A stretch of 64,000 nt of DNA from Amycolatopsis methanolica 239 (GCF_000739085.1 NZ_CP009110.1:7173392-7237391), one strand, 5' to 3'. Shown: positions 1-8,800, counted from the stretch's first letter. Translations and numbers: made by a program. The notes: generated by a model not told the origin, from the letters alone.

Positions 1-1158
1 GGCGAGCCTGCCGACCCGATCACCGTGTCCGCCGAACTGGAACGCCGCGGCGAGCTCGCCCGCGTCGGCGGCGCGCCCTACCTGCACACCCTGATCGCGA
101 CCGTGCCGACCGCGGCCAACGCCGGCTACTACGCACAGATCGTCGCGGAGAAGGCCGTGCTGCGGCGCCTGGTCGAGGCGGGCACGCGGATCGTGCAGTA
201 CGGCTACGGCGCCGCGAACGACGGCGGCGACATCGACGAGGTCGTGGACCGCGCGCAGGCCGCGATCTACGACGTCACCGAGCGGCGCACCAGCGAGGAC
301 TACGTGGCGCTGGAGGAACTGCTCCAGCCGACCATGGACGAGATCGACGCGATCGCCTCCCGCGGTGGGGTGTCGCAGGGCGTGCCGACCGGCTTCGCCG
401 ACCTCGACGAGGTGACCAACGGCCTGCACCCCGGCCAGATGGTGATCGTCGCCGCCCGTCCCGGTGTCGGCAAGTCGACCCTGGGCCTGGACTTCGCGCG
501 GTCGTGCTCCATCAAGCACGGCATGACCAGCGTCATCTTCTCCCTGGAGATGAGCCGCATCGAGATCGTCATGCGCATGCTCTCCGCGGAGGCCCGGATC
601 CGGCTCGCCGACATGCGCAGCGGCCGGATGTCCGACGACGACTGGACGCGGCTGGCCCGTCGGATGAGCGAGATCAGCGAGGCGCCGCTGTTCATCGACG
701 ACTCGCCGAACATGACGATGATGGAGATCCGCGCCAAGGCGCGGCGGCTCAAGCAGCGCAACGACCTCAAGCTCGTGGTCCTGGACTACATGCAGCTGAT
801 GACGTCGGGCAAGCGCGTCGAGTCGCGGCAGCAGGAGGTCTCGGAGTTCTCCCGTCAGCTCAAGCTGCTGGCCAAGGAGCTCGAGGTGCCAGTGATCGCG
901 ATCAGCCAGCTGAACCGCGGTCCGGAACAACGCACCGACAAGCGCCCGATGCTGTCCGACCTGCGTGAGTCCGGCTCGCTGGAGCAGGACGCCGACATGG
1001 TCATCCTGATCAACCGGCCGGACGCGTGGGAGCGGGACGACCCGCGCGCGGGCGAGGCCGACCTGATCCTGGCGAAACACCGCGCCGGCCCGACCAGCAC
1101 CATCGTCGTCGCGCACCAGCTGCACTACAGCCGGTTCGCCGACCTGGCCCAGAGTTGA
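1..1158 (+). CDS. dnaB: Replicative DNA helicase DnaB, 3' part (start lies before the window)
   Basis: Reading is open from base 1 in the frame that ends at the TGA at 1156-1158, so the gene begins upstream of the window. The visible ~385 codons cover the end of the N-terminal domain, the linker and the whole RecA-type ATPase domain. The Walker A stretch ARPGVGKST is near bases 460-480, the Walker B stretch LVVLDYMQLM near 775-800, and the DnaB-type segment LRESGSLEQDADMV near 960-1000. DnaB is the hexameric 5'-3' helicase that unwinds DNA at the replication fork. No intein is present in the visible part. The stop codon overlaps the TTG proposed as start of the next gene, suggesting translational coupling. 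Identity is secure; only the N-terminus is unseen. Confidence 0.95.
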   Translation, partial: GEPADPITVSAELERRGELARVGGAPYLHTLIATVPTAANAGYYAQIVAEKAVLRRLVEAGTRIVQYGYGAANDGGDIDEVVDRAQAAIYDVTERRTSEDYVALEELLQPTMDEIDAIASRGGVSQGVPTGFADLDEVTNGLHPGQMVIVAARPGVGKSTLGLDFARSCSIKHGMTSVIFSLEMSRIEIVMRMLSAEARIRLADMRSGRMSDDDWTRLARRMSEISEAPLFIDDSPNMTMMEIRAKARRLKQRNDLKLVVLDYMQLMTSGKRVESRQQEVSEFSRQLKLLAKELEVPVIAISQLNRGPEQRTDKRPMLSDLRESGSLEQDADMVILINRPDAWERDDPRAGEADLILAKHRAGPTSTIVVAHQLHYSRFADLAQS

Positions 1159-1925
1159 CGGGCCCGCAGTCGACCAGAACCGCGCTCCGGCGTTTCACCG
1201 CGCGCGACGGGGCCGAACTGGCCTACCGGGAGACCGGCGAGGGCCGTCCGCTGGTGCTGATCCACGGCTACTTCTCCACGTCGCAGGTCAACTGGATCAG
1301 CTATGGCCACGCCGCGCACCTCGCCGGCCTCGGGTTCCGCGTGATCACGCCGGACCTGCGTGGCCACGGCGAAAGCGCGAAGCCGCACGACCCGGCCGCC
1401 TACCCGCCGGACGTGCTCGCCGACGACGCGTTCGACCTGGTCGAGCACCTCGGGCTGACCGATTACGACCTGGGCGGCTACTCGCTGGGCGGCCGGACGA
1501 CCATCCGCATGCTGGTGCGCGGGGCCCGGCCGCGCCGGGCGGTCGTCGCCGGGATGGGGCTGCACGGCATCGAGCACACCAGCGGCGGCAACGCGCACTT
1601 CCGCAAGGTGCTCACCGGTCTGGGCACCTTCGAGCGCGGCACCCCGGAGTGGCGGGCGGAGGCGTTCTTCAAGCAGATCGGCGGCGATCGCGACGCGCTG
1701 CTGCACGTCCTGGACACCTCGGTCGACACGCCCCGCGCGGACCTCGCGCGCCTCGAAACGCCGACGCTGGTGGTCGCCGGCACCGAGGACCCGCACAACG
1801 AGACCGCGCCGGACCTGGCGGCGGCGCTGCCGAACGGGCGGTACGTGAGCGTGCCGGGCAACCACCTCAGCGCGGTCGCGCAACCCGAGTTCGGCCACGC
1901 GATCGGCGAGTTCCTCACCTCATAG
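1155..1925 (+). CDS. Alpha/beta hydrolase
   Basis: A 256-aa alpha/beta-hydrolase-fold protein. The oxyanion-hole motif HGYFS comes early, the nucleophile elbow GYSLGG places the serine at residue 110, the acid is likely Asp212 (GTEDPH) and the base His237 (GNHLSAV). The DLRGHGES stretch is typical of the family. There is no signal peptide, so it should be cytosolic. The substrate cannot be told from sequence. The proposed start is TTG at 1155, which overlaps the dnaB stop by three bases; the reading frame is open further upstream inside dnaB, but family homology begins only near the FTARDGAEL segment, so the exact start is uncertain. Confidence 0.85.
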   Translation: MTGPQSTRTALRRFTARDGAELAYRETGEGRPLVLIHGYFSTSQVNWISYGHAAHLAGLGFRVITPDLRGHGESAKPHDPAAYPPDVLADDAFDLVEHLGLTDYDLGGYSLGGRTTIRMLVRGARPRRAVVAGMGLHGIEHTSGGNAHFRKVLTGLGTFERGTPEWRAEAFFKQIGGDRDALLHVLDTSVDTPRADLARLETPTLVVAGTEDPHNETAPDLAAALPNGRYVSVPGNHLSAVAQPEFGHAIGEFLTS

Positions 1926-2336
1926 GCCGAGCAGCTCGGGCCGGTCCGCGAGCGCGCGCCAGTAGCCGCCGGGCTCCTCGACCAGTCGCCACCGCGTCAG
2001 GTCGAGCAGTCCGGACACGCTCGTCACCTCGGCCACCAGCACGCCGTCCGGGTCGTGGAACTCCTGCGACACCCGTGAGACCTTGCCGGGGCCCCAGGTG
2101 AAGTCCGTGGTCACCGTGATCGTCGCGCGTGCCCGCAGCTCGCGCCGGAACCGGATCGTGGTCTCCAGGTTGACCGGCCCGAGCCCCTTCGCACACAGCC
2201 GGTCCGGGTCGATCCCGGCCGCCCACAGGCATTCCCACCGCGCGTGGTCGGCGTAGGCGAGGTAGGCCGGGCCGCGGACGTGCCCGTTGAGGTCGAGGTC
2301 GTCAGTGCGCACCGCGGTCGTCAGCCGGAACGTCAT
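1920..2336 (-). CDS. Acyl-CoA thioesterase, hotdog fold (4HBT type)
   Basis: A 138-aa hotdog-fold protein. The DDLDLNGHV-GPAYLAYADHAR stretch matches the active-site region of 4-hydroxybenzoyl-CoA/YbgC-type thioesterases (D-x-x-G/N-H-V, then Tyr and Arg), which hydrolyse acyl-CoA thioesters in the cytosol. The physiological acyl group is not evident. ATG at 2336 was chosen because an AGGA lies 8 nt upstream; a GTG at 2357 in frame is possible. It converges on the hydrolase at 1155, with the stop codons overlapping by 6 nt. Its 5' end overlaps the last codons of the broken AraC-type gene, which is on the same strand just upstream. Confidence 0.8.
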   Translation of the reverse strand: MTFRLTTAVRTDDLDLNGHVRGPAYLAYADHARWECLWAAGIDPDRLCAKGLGPVNLETTIRFRRELRARATITVTTDFTWGPGKVSRVSQEFHDPDGVLVAEVTSVSGLLDLTRWRLVEEPGGYWRALADRPELLGL

Positions 2337-3133
2337 GGCCACGATCCTGCGGCTCACCGCGCCCCGGGGTCTGGAACGTTTCGGCCAACCGCCTGCCGCG
2401 CACCAGCTCGGCGGGCGAGGCGCCGGTGAGCCGTCGCGTCTCCCGGCCGAGGTGGGACTGGTCGGCGTAGCCGTGCTCGGCGGCGGCCACGGCCAGCGCG
2501 GTCGCCTGCGTCAACCCGGCCAGGAAGGCCTGGAACCGCAGCACCCGCTGCAGCCGCTTCGGCGACATGCCGACCTCGTGGGTGAACCGGCGGCGCAGCA
2601 CGCGCTCACTCGTCCCGGTGCCGGCCGCCAGCGCGGGCACCCGGGCCCCGGACAGCAGGGAGACCGCCGCGGACACCACCGGATCCGGCTCCACCACACG
2701 GCCGCCGACCAGGTCGTCCAGCAGCGCAAGCGCTTGCGCCGGGGTGGTGCACGCGGCGAACCGGTCCGCGCGGACCTCCGGCCACAGGTCCCGCAGCGCA
2801 ACCGCAGACCAGCCGACCACGAGGAGCGCAGCGGAACTCGCAGGGCGGCATCCCGGGTCACGACCGCCGCCAGCTCGCGCCCGTCCCACACCCGGTCGAC
2901 GCACCCGTCCGGCAGCACCCGGATGTCCCGGAACCACCCCGGTCTCCCACCCACGCCGCGGCGACCACGGGCCGCGGGCCCGCGCGCGGTGTGCGGGACC
3001 GGTACACGGAGGGGCCCGCGCGGTGGTGCAGCGGAACGCTCGCGGCCTCACCCTCCCGTCGCGGCGAGACCGGCGCGTCGAACCGGACGACCCCGCGGTG
3101 CCTGCTGAGCGGGAAGTTCGCGCTGGACTGCAC
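2302..3133 (-). pseudogene. AraC-family transcriptional regulator, frame-disrupted
   Basis: Three consecutive minus-strand frames together spell one AraC-type regulator. Frame one (to about 2955) ends with RPVVAAAWVG. Frame two (about 2955-2850) carries IRVLPDGCVDRVWDG, typical of the N-terminal domain of this AraC subgroup. Frame three (about 2850-2302) carries the two helix-turn-helix units, with VGMSPKRLQRVLRFQAF and GYADQSHLGRETRRLTG. Each change is what loss of one base would give. No single frame encodes the protein, so either the gene is inactive or the assembly has two single-base errors here. The N-terminal limit is unclear because recognisable sequence stops near 3130, where the UvrA-like fragment begins on the other strand. 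Confidence 0.65.
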
Positions 3134-3141
3134 GAAGCTCC

Positions 3142-3453
3142 CTGAAGCTCGCCGTCGAGCTGTCCCGTCCCGGCCGGACCTACGTCTTCGACGAACCCAC
3201 CACCGGCCTGCACCCCTCCGACGTCGCCGGCCTGGTCGAGCTGTTCGACCGGCTGGTGGCGGCCGGCTCGACCGTCGTCGTCATCGAGCACAACCTCGAC
3301 GTGATCGCCAGGACGGACTGGGTGGTCGACCTGGGTCCCGGCGCGGGACGGCACGGCGGGCGGGTGCTGTTCCAGGGACCGCCCGCGGAGCTGGCCCGTC
3401 AGGCGGGGTCGAAGACCGGGCGGCACCTGGCCCGGATGTCAGGGAACCACTAA
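3142..3453 (+). pseudogene. UvrA-like ABC ATPase, C-terminal remnant
   Basis: About 103 codons encode the extreme C-terminus of a UvrA-family ATPase. The sequence shows [15 protein letters not shown] (Walker B plus D-loop), [20 protein letters not shown] (H-loop) and the usual [13 protein letters not shown] ending. The signature motif, zinc modules and both Walker A sites are missing. Upstream of LKLAVEL the frame no longer resembles UvrA, so the 5' nine-tenths of the gene has been lost, apparently replaced by the broken AraC-type gene on the opposite strand. There is no plausible start codon or ribosome-binding site for the fragment. It overlaps the next minus-strand gene by 15 nt at the 3' end. 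Confidence 0.75.
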
Positions 3454-3810
3454 CCCGGCCCGGCGCAACGCCTCCTCCACCCGCAGCCGCTCGATGTCGC
3501 GTTCCACGCCTTCGGGCAGCTCGTCCAGCCAGTGCCGCAGGCCGAGCGCCGCGCACGCCTGGACCAGCAGCGCGTCGTAGGCCTGGTGGGTCGCGCGGCG
3601 GCGGACGATCGGCGCGTCCGGGGCGAGGTCCGCGAGGCAGCGGTGGACCCGGCGCAGGTCCGCCGCGAGGCGTTCGATCGGCAGGCCGACCGGTCCCGGT
3701 TCGCGGCGGCGACGGAGGGCGGCGGCCACCGCGGGCGCCTTGCTCGCGAGCCAGAACAGCACCGGCGGCGTGGCACACACGACCAGGTAGATCGCCACGT
3801 TGACCACCAT
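3439..3810 (-). CDS. Small conserved-looking membrane protein, function unknown
   Basis: A 123-aa protein with one N-terminal hydrophobic helix ([18 protein letters not shown]) followed by a charged helical region rich in Arg, Leu and Ala (about residues 25-120), which would be an N-terminally anchored cytoplasmic domain. I do not recognise a family. Coding is supported by strong third-position GC, a clean ATG at 3810, and a TATCCT hexamer 5 nt upstream of that ATG with no Shine-Dalgarno sequence, as in several other genes of this window. It converges with the UvrA-like remnant. Confidence 0.6.
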   Translation of the reverse strand: MVVNVAIYLVVCATPPVLFWLASKAPAVAAALRRRREPGPVGLPIERLAADLRRVHRCLADLAPDAPIVRRRATHQAYDALLVQACAALGLRHWLDELPEGVERDIERLRVEEALRRAGLVVP

Positions 3811-3908
3811 GGCTCAGGATAGGCGCGCGCCGTCGGGGTACGGCCACTCTGTACCGGTTCCGCGCGCGGGAATACTGCGCGCCCCCGGGGCGTCGGGTAC
3901 CGTAGTAG

Positions 3909-3920
3909 TTGAACTTTCAA
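3909..3920. promoter_or_regulatory. Candidate operator: TTGAA-N2-TTCAA palindrome
   Basis: A perfect 5-2-5 inverted repeat (TTGAA CT TTCAA) sits between a -10-like TACCGT (3898-3903) and the start of the dioxygenase gene. Operators of the form AGTTGAA-TTCAACT are known for MarR-type regulators in actinomycetes, so a MarR-like repressor is a reasonable guess. No such regulator gene is adjacent. Confidence 0.45.
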
Positions 3921-3934
3921 ACATGGAGGCTGCG

Positions 3935-4705
3935 ATGAGTGCGACTCCCGTGCTCTACCTGAGCCATGGCGCGCCGCCGCTCGCCGATGACGCCCGGTGG
4001 ACCCGTCAGCTGGCCGACTGGTCGGCGAACCTGCCCAAGCCCAAGGCGATCCTCGTCGTCTCGGCGCACTGGGAGGAGGCGCCGGTGACCGTCGGCGCGA
4101 CCACCACGGTTCCGCTGGTCTACGACTTCTGGGGCTTCCCCGAGCACTACTACACCGTGACCTACCCGGCCCCCGGCGCGCCCGAGCTGGCCGCGAAGGT
4201 GCGGAAACTCCTGTCCGGCCCGGGCACCGAGGTGCACGAGGCCCCCGACCGCGGCCTCGACCACGGCGCCTACGTGCCGCTCGTCGAGATGTACCCGGAC
4301 GCGGACGTGCCGGTGCTGCAGATGTCCATGCCGACGCTGGACCCACACAAGCTGTTCGAGCTGGGCCGCAAGCTGAAGCCGCTGCGGGACGAGGGCGTGC
4401 TGATCATCGGCAGCGGGTTCTTCACGCACAACCTCTCCGCGATGGGCGTCGGCGTGGACGGCAACCCGCCGCAGTGGTCCACCGAGTTCGACCAGTGGGG
4501 CGCGGAAACGTTGCGCGCCAACGACATCGACGCGCTCCTCGACTTCCGCCACAAGGCGCCCGCCGCGACGCTCGCGCACCCGCGCATCGAGCACTTCGCG
4601 CCGTTGTTCGTCAGCCTCGGCGCCGGTTCCGAGGACGCCAGGCCGGAAACGGTCATCGACGGCTACTGGTACGGCCTCGCGAAACGGTCCGTGCAGATCG
4701 GTTGA
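3935..4705 (+). CDS. Class III extradiol ring-cleavage dioxygenase family protein (LigB/DODA type)
   Basis: A 256-aa LigB-superfamily protein. It shows the metal-ligand motifs of the family: LSHGAP (His11), VVSAHWEEAP (His45), GLDHGAYVPL and GSGFFTHNLSAM. Proteins of this type bind Zn or Fe and open catechol-like rings (4,5-DOPA-type dioxygenases), although many bacterial members have unknown substrates. ATG 3935 is chosen because GGAGG lies 5 nt upstream; an ATG at 3923 overlaps that Shine-Dalgarno sequence and is unlikely. A palindromic candidate operator precedes it and a strong terminator follows, so it is probably a single-gene unit under its own regulator. Confidence 0.88.
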   Translation: MSATPVLYLSHGAPPLADDARWTRQLADWSANLPKPKAILVVSAHWEEAPVTVGATTTVPLVYDFWGFPEHYYTVTYPAPGAPELAAKVRKLLSGPGTEVHEAPDRGLDHGAYVPLVEMYPDADVPVLQMSMPTLDPHKLFELGRKLKPLRDEGVLIIGSGFFTHNLSAMGVGVDGNPPQWSTEFDQWGAETLRANDIDALLDFRHKAPAATLAHPRIEHFAPLFVSLGAGSEDARPETVIDGYWYGLAKRSVQIG

Positions 4706-4711
4706 GAAAAG

Positions 4712-4747
4712 GAAAACGGGCCCGGAAGCACCACCGGGCCCGTTTTC
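4712..4747. terminator. Bidirectional rho-independent terminator
   Basis: A perfect 14-bp stem (GAAAACGGGCCCGG pairing with CCGGGCCCGTTTTC) around an 8-nt loop. The AAAA/TTTT ends of the stem give a T-rich tail on either strand, so it can end both the dioxygenase transcript and the minus-strand repeat-protein transcript that stops at 4762. Confidence 0.9.
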
Positions 4748-4761
4748 ACTTCGTCAGGGCA

Positions 4762-7647
4762 TCAGCCCTTGATGTTGATCCCCTTACCGCTGACCAGGTC
4801 GTTGACCTGCTGGAAGACGGCGGTCGGGTTGGAGTCCAGCTGCGCGATGGCCGGGAGGTCACCGGCGGGCAGGACACCCTCGACGCCCGCAGGCAGCTCG
4901 ACCGGCAGCGTGTTGACCTGCGGCAGCGCGGAGCGCTCCGAGCGGGCCGGCAGCGCCGGCAGCGTCGGCAGGGCGGTGGCGCCCATCTCCGGCATCGTGA
5001 TCGGCAGGTCGATCTGCGGCTCCTGGCCGGCGACCGAGATGTCCGTCGCGTTGCTGACCGTCGTGCTGGTGACCGCGATCAGGCCCAGCGGGATGTCGTA
5101 GACCTGGGCGACGACACCCAGCGGCACCTGCTTGCTGATCCCGGACAGGGCCTTCGTCGGGCCGGACGTGGTGTCCGTGCCGCCGACGGTCCCGGTGGTG
5201 GTGTTGTCGGCGATCGCGTGCGCGACCCCGCCGACGGACACCGCGTTGCCGAACACCTGCGCCACGGCCGCGGCCGGGACGTCGAAGATGTCGCCGGACA
5301 GCGCGCCGCCCTCGCCCGAGGTGGTGATGTCACCACCCGAGTTGGCCTCGGTGCTGTTGACGCCGGCCGCGTGCGCGACGCCGACCAGGCTCGCGGCGTT
5401 GCCGAACACCTGGGCCACCGGCAGCGCCTGCGCCGCGATCACGTCGCCGGCGATCGAGCCGCCGTCACCGTTGGTCGTGGCGTCGCCGCCCGCGGTCGAG
5501 ACGACGTCGTTGGACGCGTCGCCCTTGACCACGCCGCCCCACACCGCGGCGTCACCGAAGACGGTGGCCACGGCGCCGACCGGCGCCTCGACGATGTTGC
5601 CCGCGATGGAGCCGCCCTCGCCGGTGGTGTTCAGGTCGCCGCCCGCGGTCGAGTCGGTGACGTTCTCCGACTCGCCGAAGCCGTTGCCGATCCACGCGGC
5701 GCCGAGGCCGTGCACCTGGGCGGGCAGCGAAACCGGAACCGCGGCGAGGTTGCCTGCCGCGAAGCCTTCCTTGCCGGACGCCTTGCCGTCGCCACCCGCG
5801 GTCGAGGTGGTGTCGGTGGTGGCCGCACCGGCGCCCTGGCCGATCCACGCGCCACCGATGCCGAACACCTGAACCGGGGCCGACACCGGAACCTGGACCA
5901 GGTTCGCGGAGGCCGCGGCGTTGTCGTCCTGGGTGTTGCCGTCGCCACCGGAGGTCACGGTCTTGGTCTCGGAAGCCTCGCCGGCCCCCTGACCGATCCA
6001 CGAGCCGCCCACGCCGAAGATCTCGGCGGGCACGGCCACCGGGACCTGCACGGCGTTGCCGGAGCCCGCCGAGTCGTTGCCCAGCGTCCCGGTGTAGCCA
6101 CCGGCCTTGACGTCCTTCGTCTCGGTCGCGCTGCCCGAGGCGTTGCCGATCCACGAGCCGCCCACGCCGAACACCTCGACGGTGCCCGCCGGCGGGGCCG
6201 AAACGCTGTTGCCGCCGAGGAAGCTGCCGTTGCCGGAGGTGAAGGTGTCCGAACCGGCCTGCGCCTCGGTCTCGTTGTCGCAGCCGTTGGCGTGCGCGTT
6301 GCCGATCCAGGTGCCGCCGACGCAGAACGCCTCGACGGGCAGGGCGACGGGCGCGTCGGCGATGTTGCCGGAGCCGGCCGCGTTCTCACCGCTGGTGCTG
6401 GTGGTCCCGCCCGAGGTGGCCTCGCTGCCGAGGTCAACGCCACCGGCCTGGCGGTCCGCGCCGCCGCCGACGAGCGAGTTGCCGATCCAGGCCGCGGCGT
6501 TGCCCGCGACGGTCGCCGGCACCGCGGGCTGCGGCTGCGCGACGTTGCCCGCCAGGAACGAGTCGTCACCGTCGGTCTGGATGTAGCTCGGGCCACGCGG
6601 GCCGTCGGCGGTGTCGCCGGCCTCGGCCTCGGCGTCGTACGAGCCGGCCGGGACGTCGGCGTCGCCACCCCAGGAGATGGCGTTGCCGGACACCTTGGCG
6701 GGCAGGGCCACCGGGACGCCCGCGACGTTGCCGGTGCCCGCGCCCTTCGAGCCGTGCGTCTCGATCGAGCCGCCGGACTCCGCCTCGCTGGAGCCTTCGA
6801 AGTCGGTCTCGGCGTGGCCGAGGAACCAGCCCAGCGCGTTGCCCGAAACCTGCAGCGGGGTCGCGCCCTGCGGGGCGATGACGTTGCCGGACAGGCCGCC
6901 GTTGGTGCCGTCGGTGACGATGTCACCGGTGGTCGACGTCTCCTGGGTCGCGCTGCCCGAGGTGTGGCCGCTGCCGACGAGGCCGAGCGCGTTGCCCGAG
7001 ATCTGGACGGGCAGGGCCCAGTCCAGCGCGACGACGTTGCCGGCGAGGCCGCCGTGCGAACCGTCGGTGTTGACGTCCGAGTTGTGCTCGTAGGTCTGCG
7101 TGGCGTCCGACTCGACGGCCGCGTCACCCAGCACACCGAGCGCGTTGCCGCTGATCAGGATCGGCAGCGCGGCGTTCAGCGAGACCTTGTTGCCGTGGAA
7201 CGGGTCCCCGTTGTCCTGCACGGAGGGAGCGGCGTCCTGCGCGACCGTGGCGCGCTGCGCACCCGGGTTCGTGGCCTGGCCCACGCGCTGCGCCGCACCG
7301 GTGGCGGCGTCGGTGGCCTTGGCGATCACGCCGTTGGCGGCGCCCGTCGCCGGGGCGGCGGGCTTGAGGGCGCCGGTCTTGGTGACCGGGGCGGCGGCCT
7401 TGTTGGCGGCGTCGGTGATCGGCTTGGTGCTGATCTCCTTGTGGACCTCAGGCAGGTTGATCTGCTTGCCCAGGGTGCCCAGGGCGTTGTCCTGGATGTC
7501 GACCGGCACGCTCAGGTTGACGTCCAGCGGACCGGCCGGACTGTCCGGGTTGACGTTCTCGTCGGCAGATGCGATGCCGGTACCCAGCATCAGCAAGCCA
7601 CCCGTGACCAGCGCGGTTTGGATTCCGCGCTTTGCCCAGGTCTGCAT
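4762..7647 (-). CDS. Large secreted protein made of ~13 chaplin-like repeats
   Basis: A 961-aa exported protein. Residues 1-28 form a Sec signal peptide ending in ...GIASA. A low-complexity Ala/Lys/Thr region follows to about residue 150. Then come about 13 tandem units of ~50 aa, each with GN-(5-7 aa, Val/Pro-rich)-x-P-hydrophobic-GNA-x-x-W/V-x-G, followed by an acidic Ser/Thr/Gly stretch ending in GG-x-x-x-T-x-G. The first half of each unit resembles the chaplin motif of Streptomyces (GN..P...P...CGN...G). Only unit 6 keeps the chaplin-like Cys pair (EAFCVGG...ANGCDN). The C-terminus (about residues 830-961) is Pro/Leu-rich with no LPXTG or transmembrane anchor. By analogy it may coat or assemble at the cell surface; function is inferred. 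ATG at 7647 has GGAG 9 nt upstream. GN-rich low-complexity adhesins are the main alternative. Confidence 0.75.
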   Translation of the reverse strand: MQTWAKRGIQTALVTGGLLMLGTGIASADENVNPDSPAGPLDVNLSVPVDIQDNALGTLGKQINLPEVHKEISTKPITDAANKAAAPVTKTGALKPAAPATGAANGVIAKATDAATGAAQRVGQATNPGAQRATVAQDAAPSVQDNGDPFHGNKVSLNAALPILISGNALGVLGDAAVESDATQTYEHNSDVNTDGSHGGLAGNVVALDWALPVQISGNALGLVGSGHTSGSATQETSTTGDIVTDGTNGGLSGNVIAPQGATPLQVSGNALGWFLGHAETDFEGSSEAESGGSIETHGSKGAGTGNVAGVPVALPAKVSGNAISWGGDADVPAGSYDAEAEAGDTADGPRGPSYIQTDGDDSFLAGNVAQPQPAVPATVAGNAAAWIGNSLVGGGADRQAGGVDLGSEATSGGTTSTSGENAAGSGNIADAPVALPVEAFCVGGTWIGNAHANGCDNETEAQAGSDTFTSGNGSFLGGNSVSAPPAGTVEVFGVGGSWIGNASGSATETKDVKAGGYTGTLGNDSAGSGNAVQVPVAVPAEIFGVGGSWIGQGAGEASETKTVTSGGDGNTQDDNAAASANLVQVPVSAPVQVFGIGGAWIGQGAGAATTDTTSTAGGDGKASGKEGFAAGNLAAVPVSLPAQVHGLGAAWIGNGFGESENVTDSTAGGDLNTTGEGGSIAGNIVEAPVGAVATVFGDAAVWGGVVKGDASNDVVSTAGGDATTNGDGGSIAGDVIAAQALPVAQVFGNAASLVGVAHAAGVNSTEANSGGDITTSGEGGALSGDIFDVPAAAVAQVFGNAVSVGGVAHAIADNTTTGTVGGTDTTSGPTKALSGISKQVPLGVVAQVYDIPLGLIAVTSTTVSNATDISVAGQEPQIDLPITMPEMGATALPTLPALPARSERSALPQVNTLPVELPAGVEGVLPAGDLPAIAQLDSNPTAVFQQVNDLVSGKGINIKG

Positions 7648-7843
7648 CGTGGGTTTCTCCTTTTCTTCGGGTTCCCTTGCGGGGCTTGAGGGTCGGTGCG
7701 CTCACGGAGCACCGGGGTTCGCGGGCACGGGTGAGTGCGCCCGCGAGGGCTGAAAAGCGGGGTGCTCTGGCTGCGCGCGCGACACCGGCCCGAAGAAGGG
7801 GCACGGCGAACAGGGCGGCGCTTCGAGCTACCCCGCGCGGAAA

Positions 7844-8800
7844 TCAGTCAGGAGTGACACCGGGCTGCTCGCCCGGCTGAACCGGCGTGTGCCGGGAAAC
7901 GATGCGGACGGCGCTGCGGTCGTCCACACCACGCACGGCCGGGCCGCCGGCGGGAACGCCGAACAGCAGGCCGTCGATGTGACCCCCGGTGACAGCGCCA
8001 CCGGGGGAGAACGGAACACCCGCGGGCGCGAGCGGTCCGCGCAGCGGCGAGTGCGGGAACTGGTCTCCGTGCTCGCCCTCGGTACGGTCCGCGGCGCGGT
8101 CGTGCTGACCGTCCTTGGCCGACTGGCCGTGCGTGCTGCCCGAAAGCGCGTTGGCGACCGGGCCCATCACGGCGTCGGCGGCGGGAGCGGGCAGGACCTC
8201 GGCCGCGGGAAGCGCGGCCGGCTGACCGTCGTCGCCCGAGCCGTCCAGGCTCGGCAGCTTGCTCAGGCTTGCGCCCGTCGGGTGCAGGACGTTCCACACC
8301 TTGTGGCCGAAGTCCTTGACCGCGGGCGGCGGGGTCAGTGCCTGTCCGATCACCTGCGGCGCGTCCTGCGGCTTGCGGCTGATGTGCTCGGCCGTGCCGA
8401 GGGTGCGCTCGACCGGGTGCAGCACCGCATCGCGCGTGAACGAGTGGATCGTCTGGCGCAGGTCCGCCGCGGCCTCGTCGCCGCGGGCGGGGTCGACCGG
8501 ACCGCCGGCCATGCCGTACTTCAGCACGGTCGCCGTGGCGTTGCCGACCAGGTCGGACGCGCCCCAGGTGAGGTCGTCGGTCGCGGTGACCACGCGGTCG
8601 GTGACCGGGGTCGGCTCGTCACCGCTCGTGCGCGTGTCGGCGGGAGCGGGGGCGATCTGGGTGGCGGAGGCGGTGGCGTCGCCGATCAGCCAGGCGGCCG
8701 CCGTGCCGAGTGCGGCACCGGCGATCACGAGCAGGGCGCGGACGAGCCAGCGCACGGCGGATGCCGTACCCCGTCCCATGGCCGCGTTCGCCTGCAACAC
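7844..8800 (-). CDS. Secreted or membrane-anchored protein ending in VTPD, function unknown
   Basis: A 318-aa protein with an N-terminal signal/anchor helix (WLVRALLVIAGAALGTAAAWL) and an extracytoplasmic Ala/Pro/Gly-rich region. An amphipathic segment around residues 55-140 (VTDRVVTATDDL, VGNATATVLKYG) precedes a low-complexity tail. There are no catalytic motifs. Start: GTG at 8800 has AGGAG 4 nt upstream; ATG at 8779 is an alternative. The layout (anchor, D-L-V-G-x-A-T segment, Pro-rich tail, C-terminal V-T-P-D) is shared with the protein at 10002-10706, suggesting a diverged pair. It lies between the repeat protein and two small secreted proteins on the same strand. Confidence 0.65.
   Translation of the reverse strand: MLQANAAMGRGTASAVRWLVRALLVIAGAALGTAAAWLIGDATASATQIAPAPADTRTSGDEPTPVTDRVVTATDDLTWGASDLVGNATATVLKYGMAGGPVDPARGDEAAADLRQTIHSFTRDAVLHPVERTLGTAEHISRKPQDAPQVIGQALTPPPAVKDFGHKVWNVLHPTGASLSKLPSLDGSGDDGQPAALPAAEVLPAPAADAVMGPVANALSGSTHGQSAKDGQHDRAADRTEGEHGDQFPHSPLRGPLAPAGVPFSPGGAVTGGHIDGLLFGVPAGGPAVRGVDDRSAVRIVSRHTPVQPGEQPGVTPD

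Noticed and set aside
2287..3145. Plus-strand frames covering 2287-3145
   Set aside because: Arg/Pro/His-rich antisense of the broken AraC-type gene; HTH motifs are only on the minus strand.
3997..7689. Plus-strand open frame of 1230 codons opposite the chaplin-like repeat gene
   Set aside because: Its product is Arg/Gly/Asp-rich with no family signal. The minus-strand frame has a signal peptide, a ribosome-binding site and real repeats; the plus frame is open only because of GC bias.
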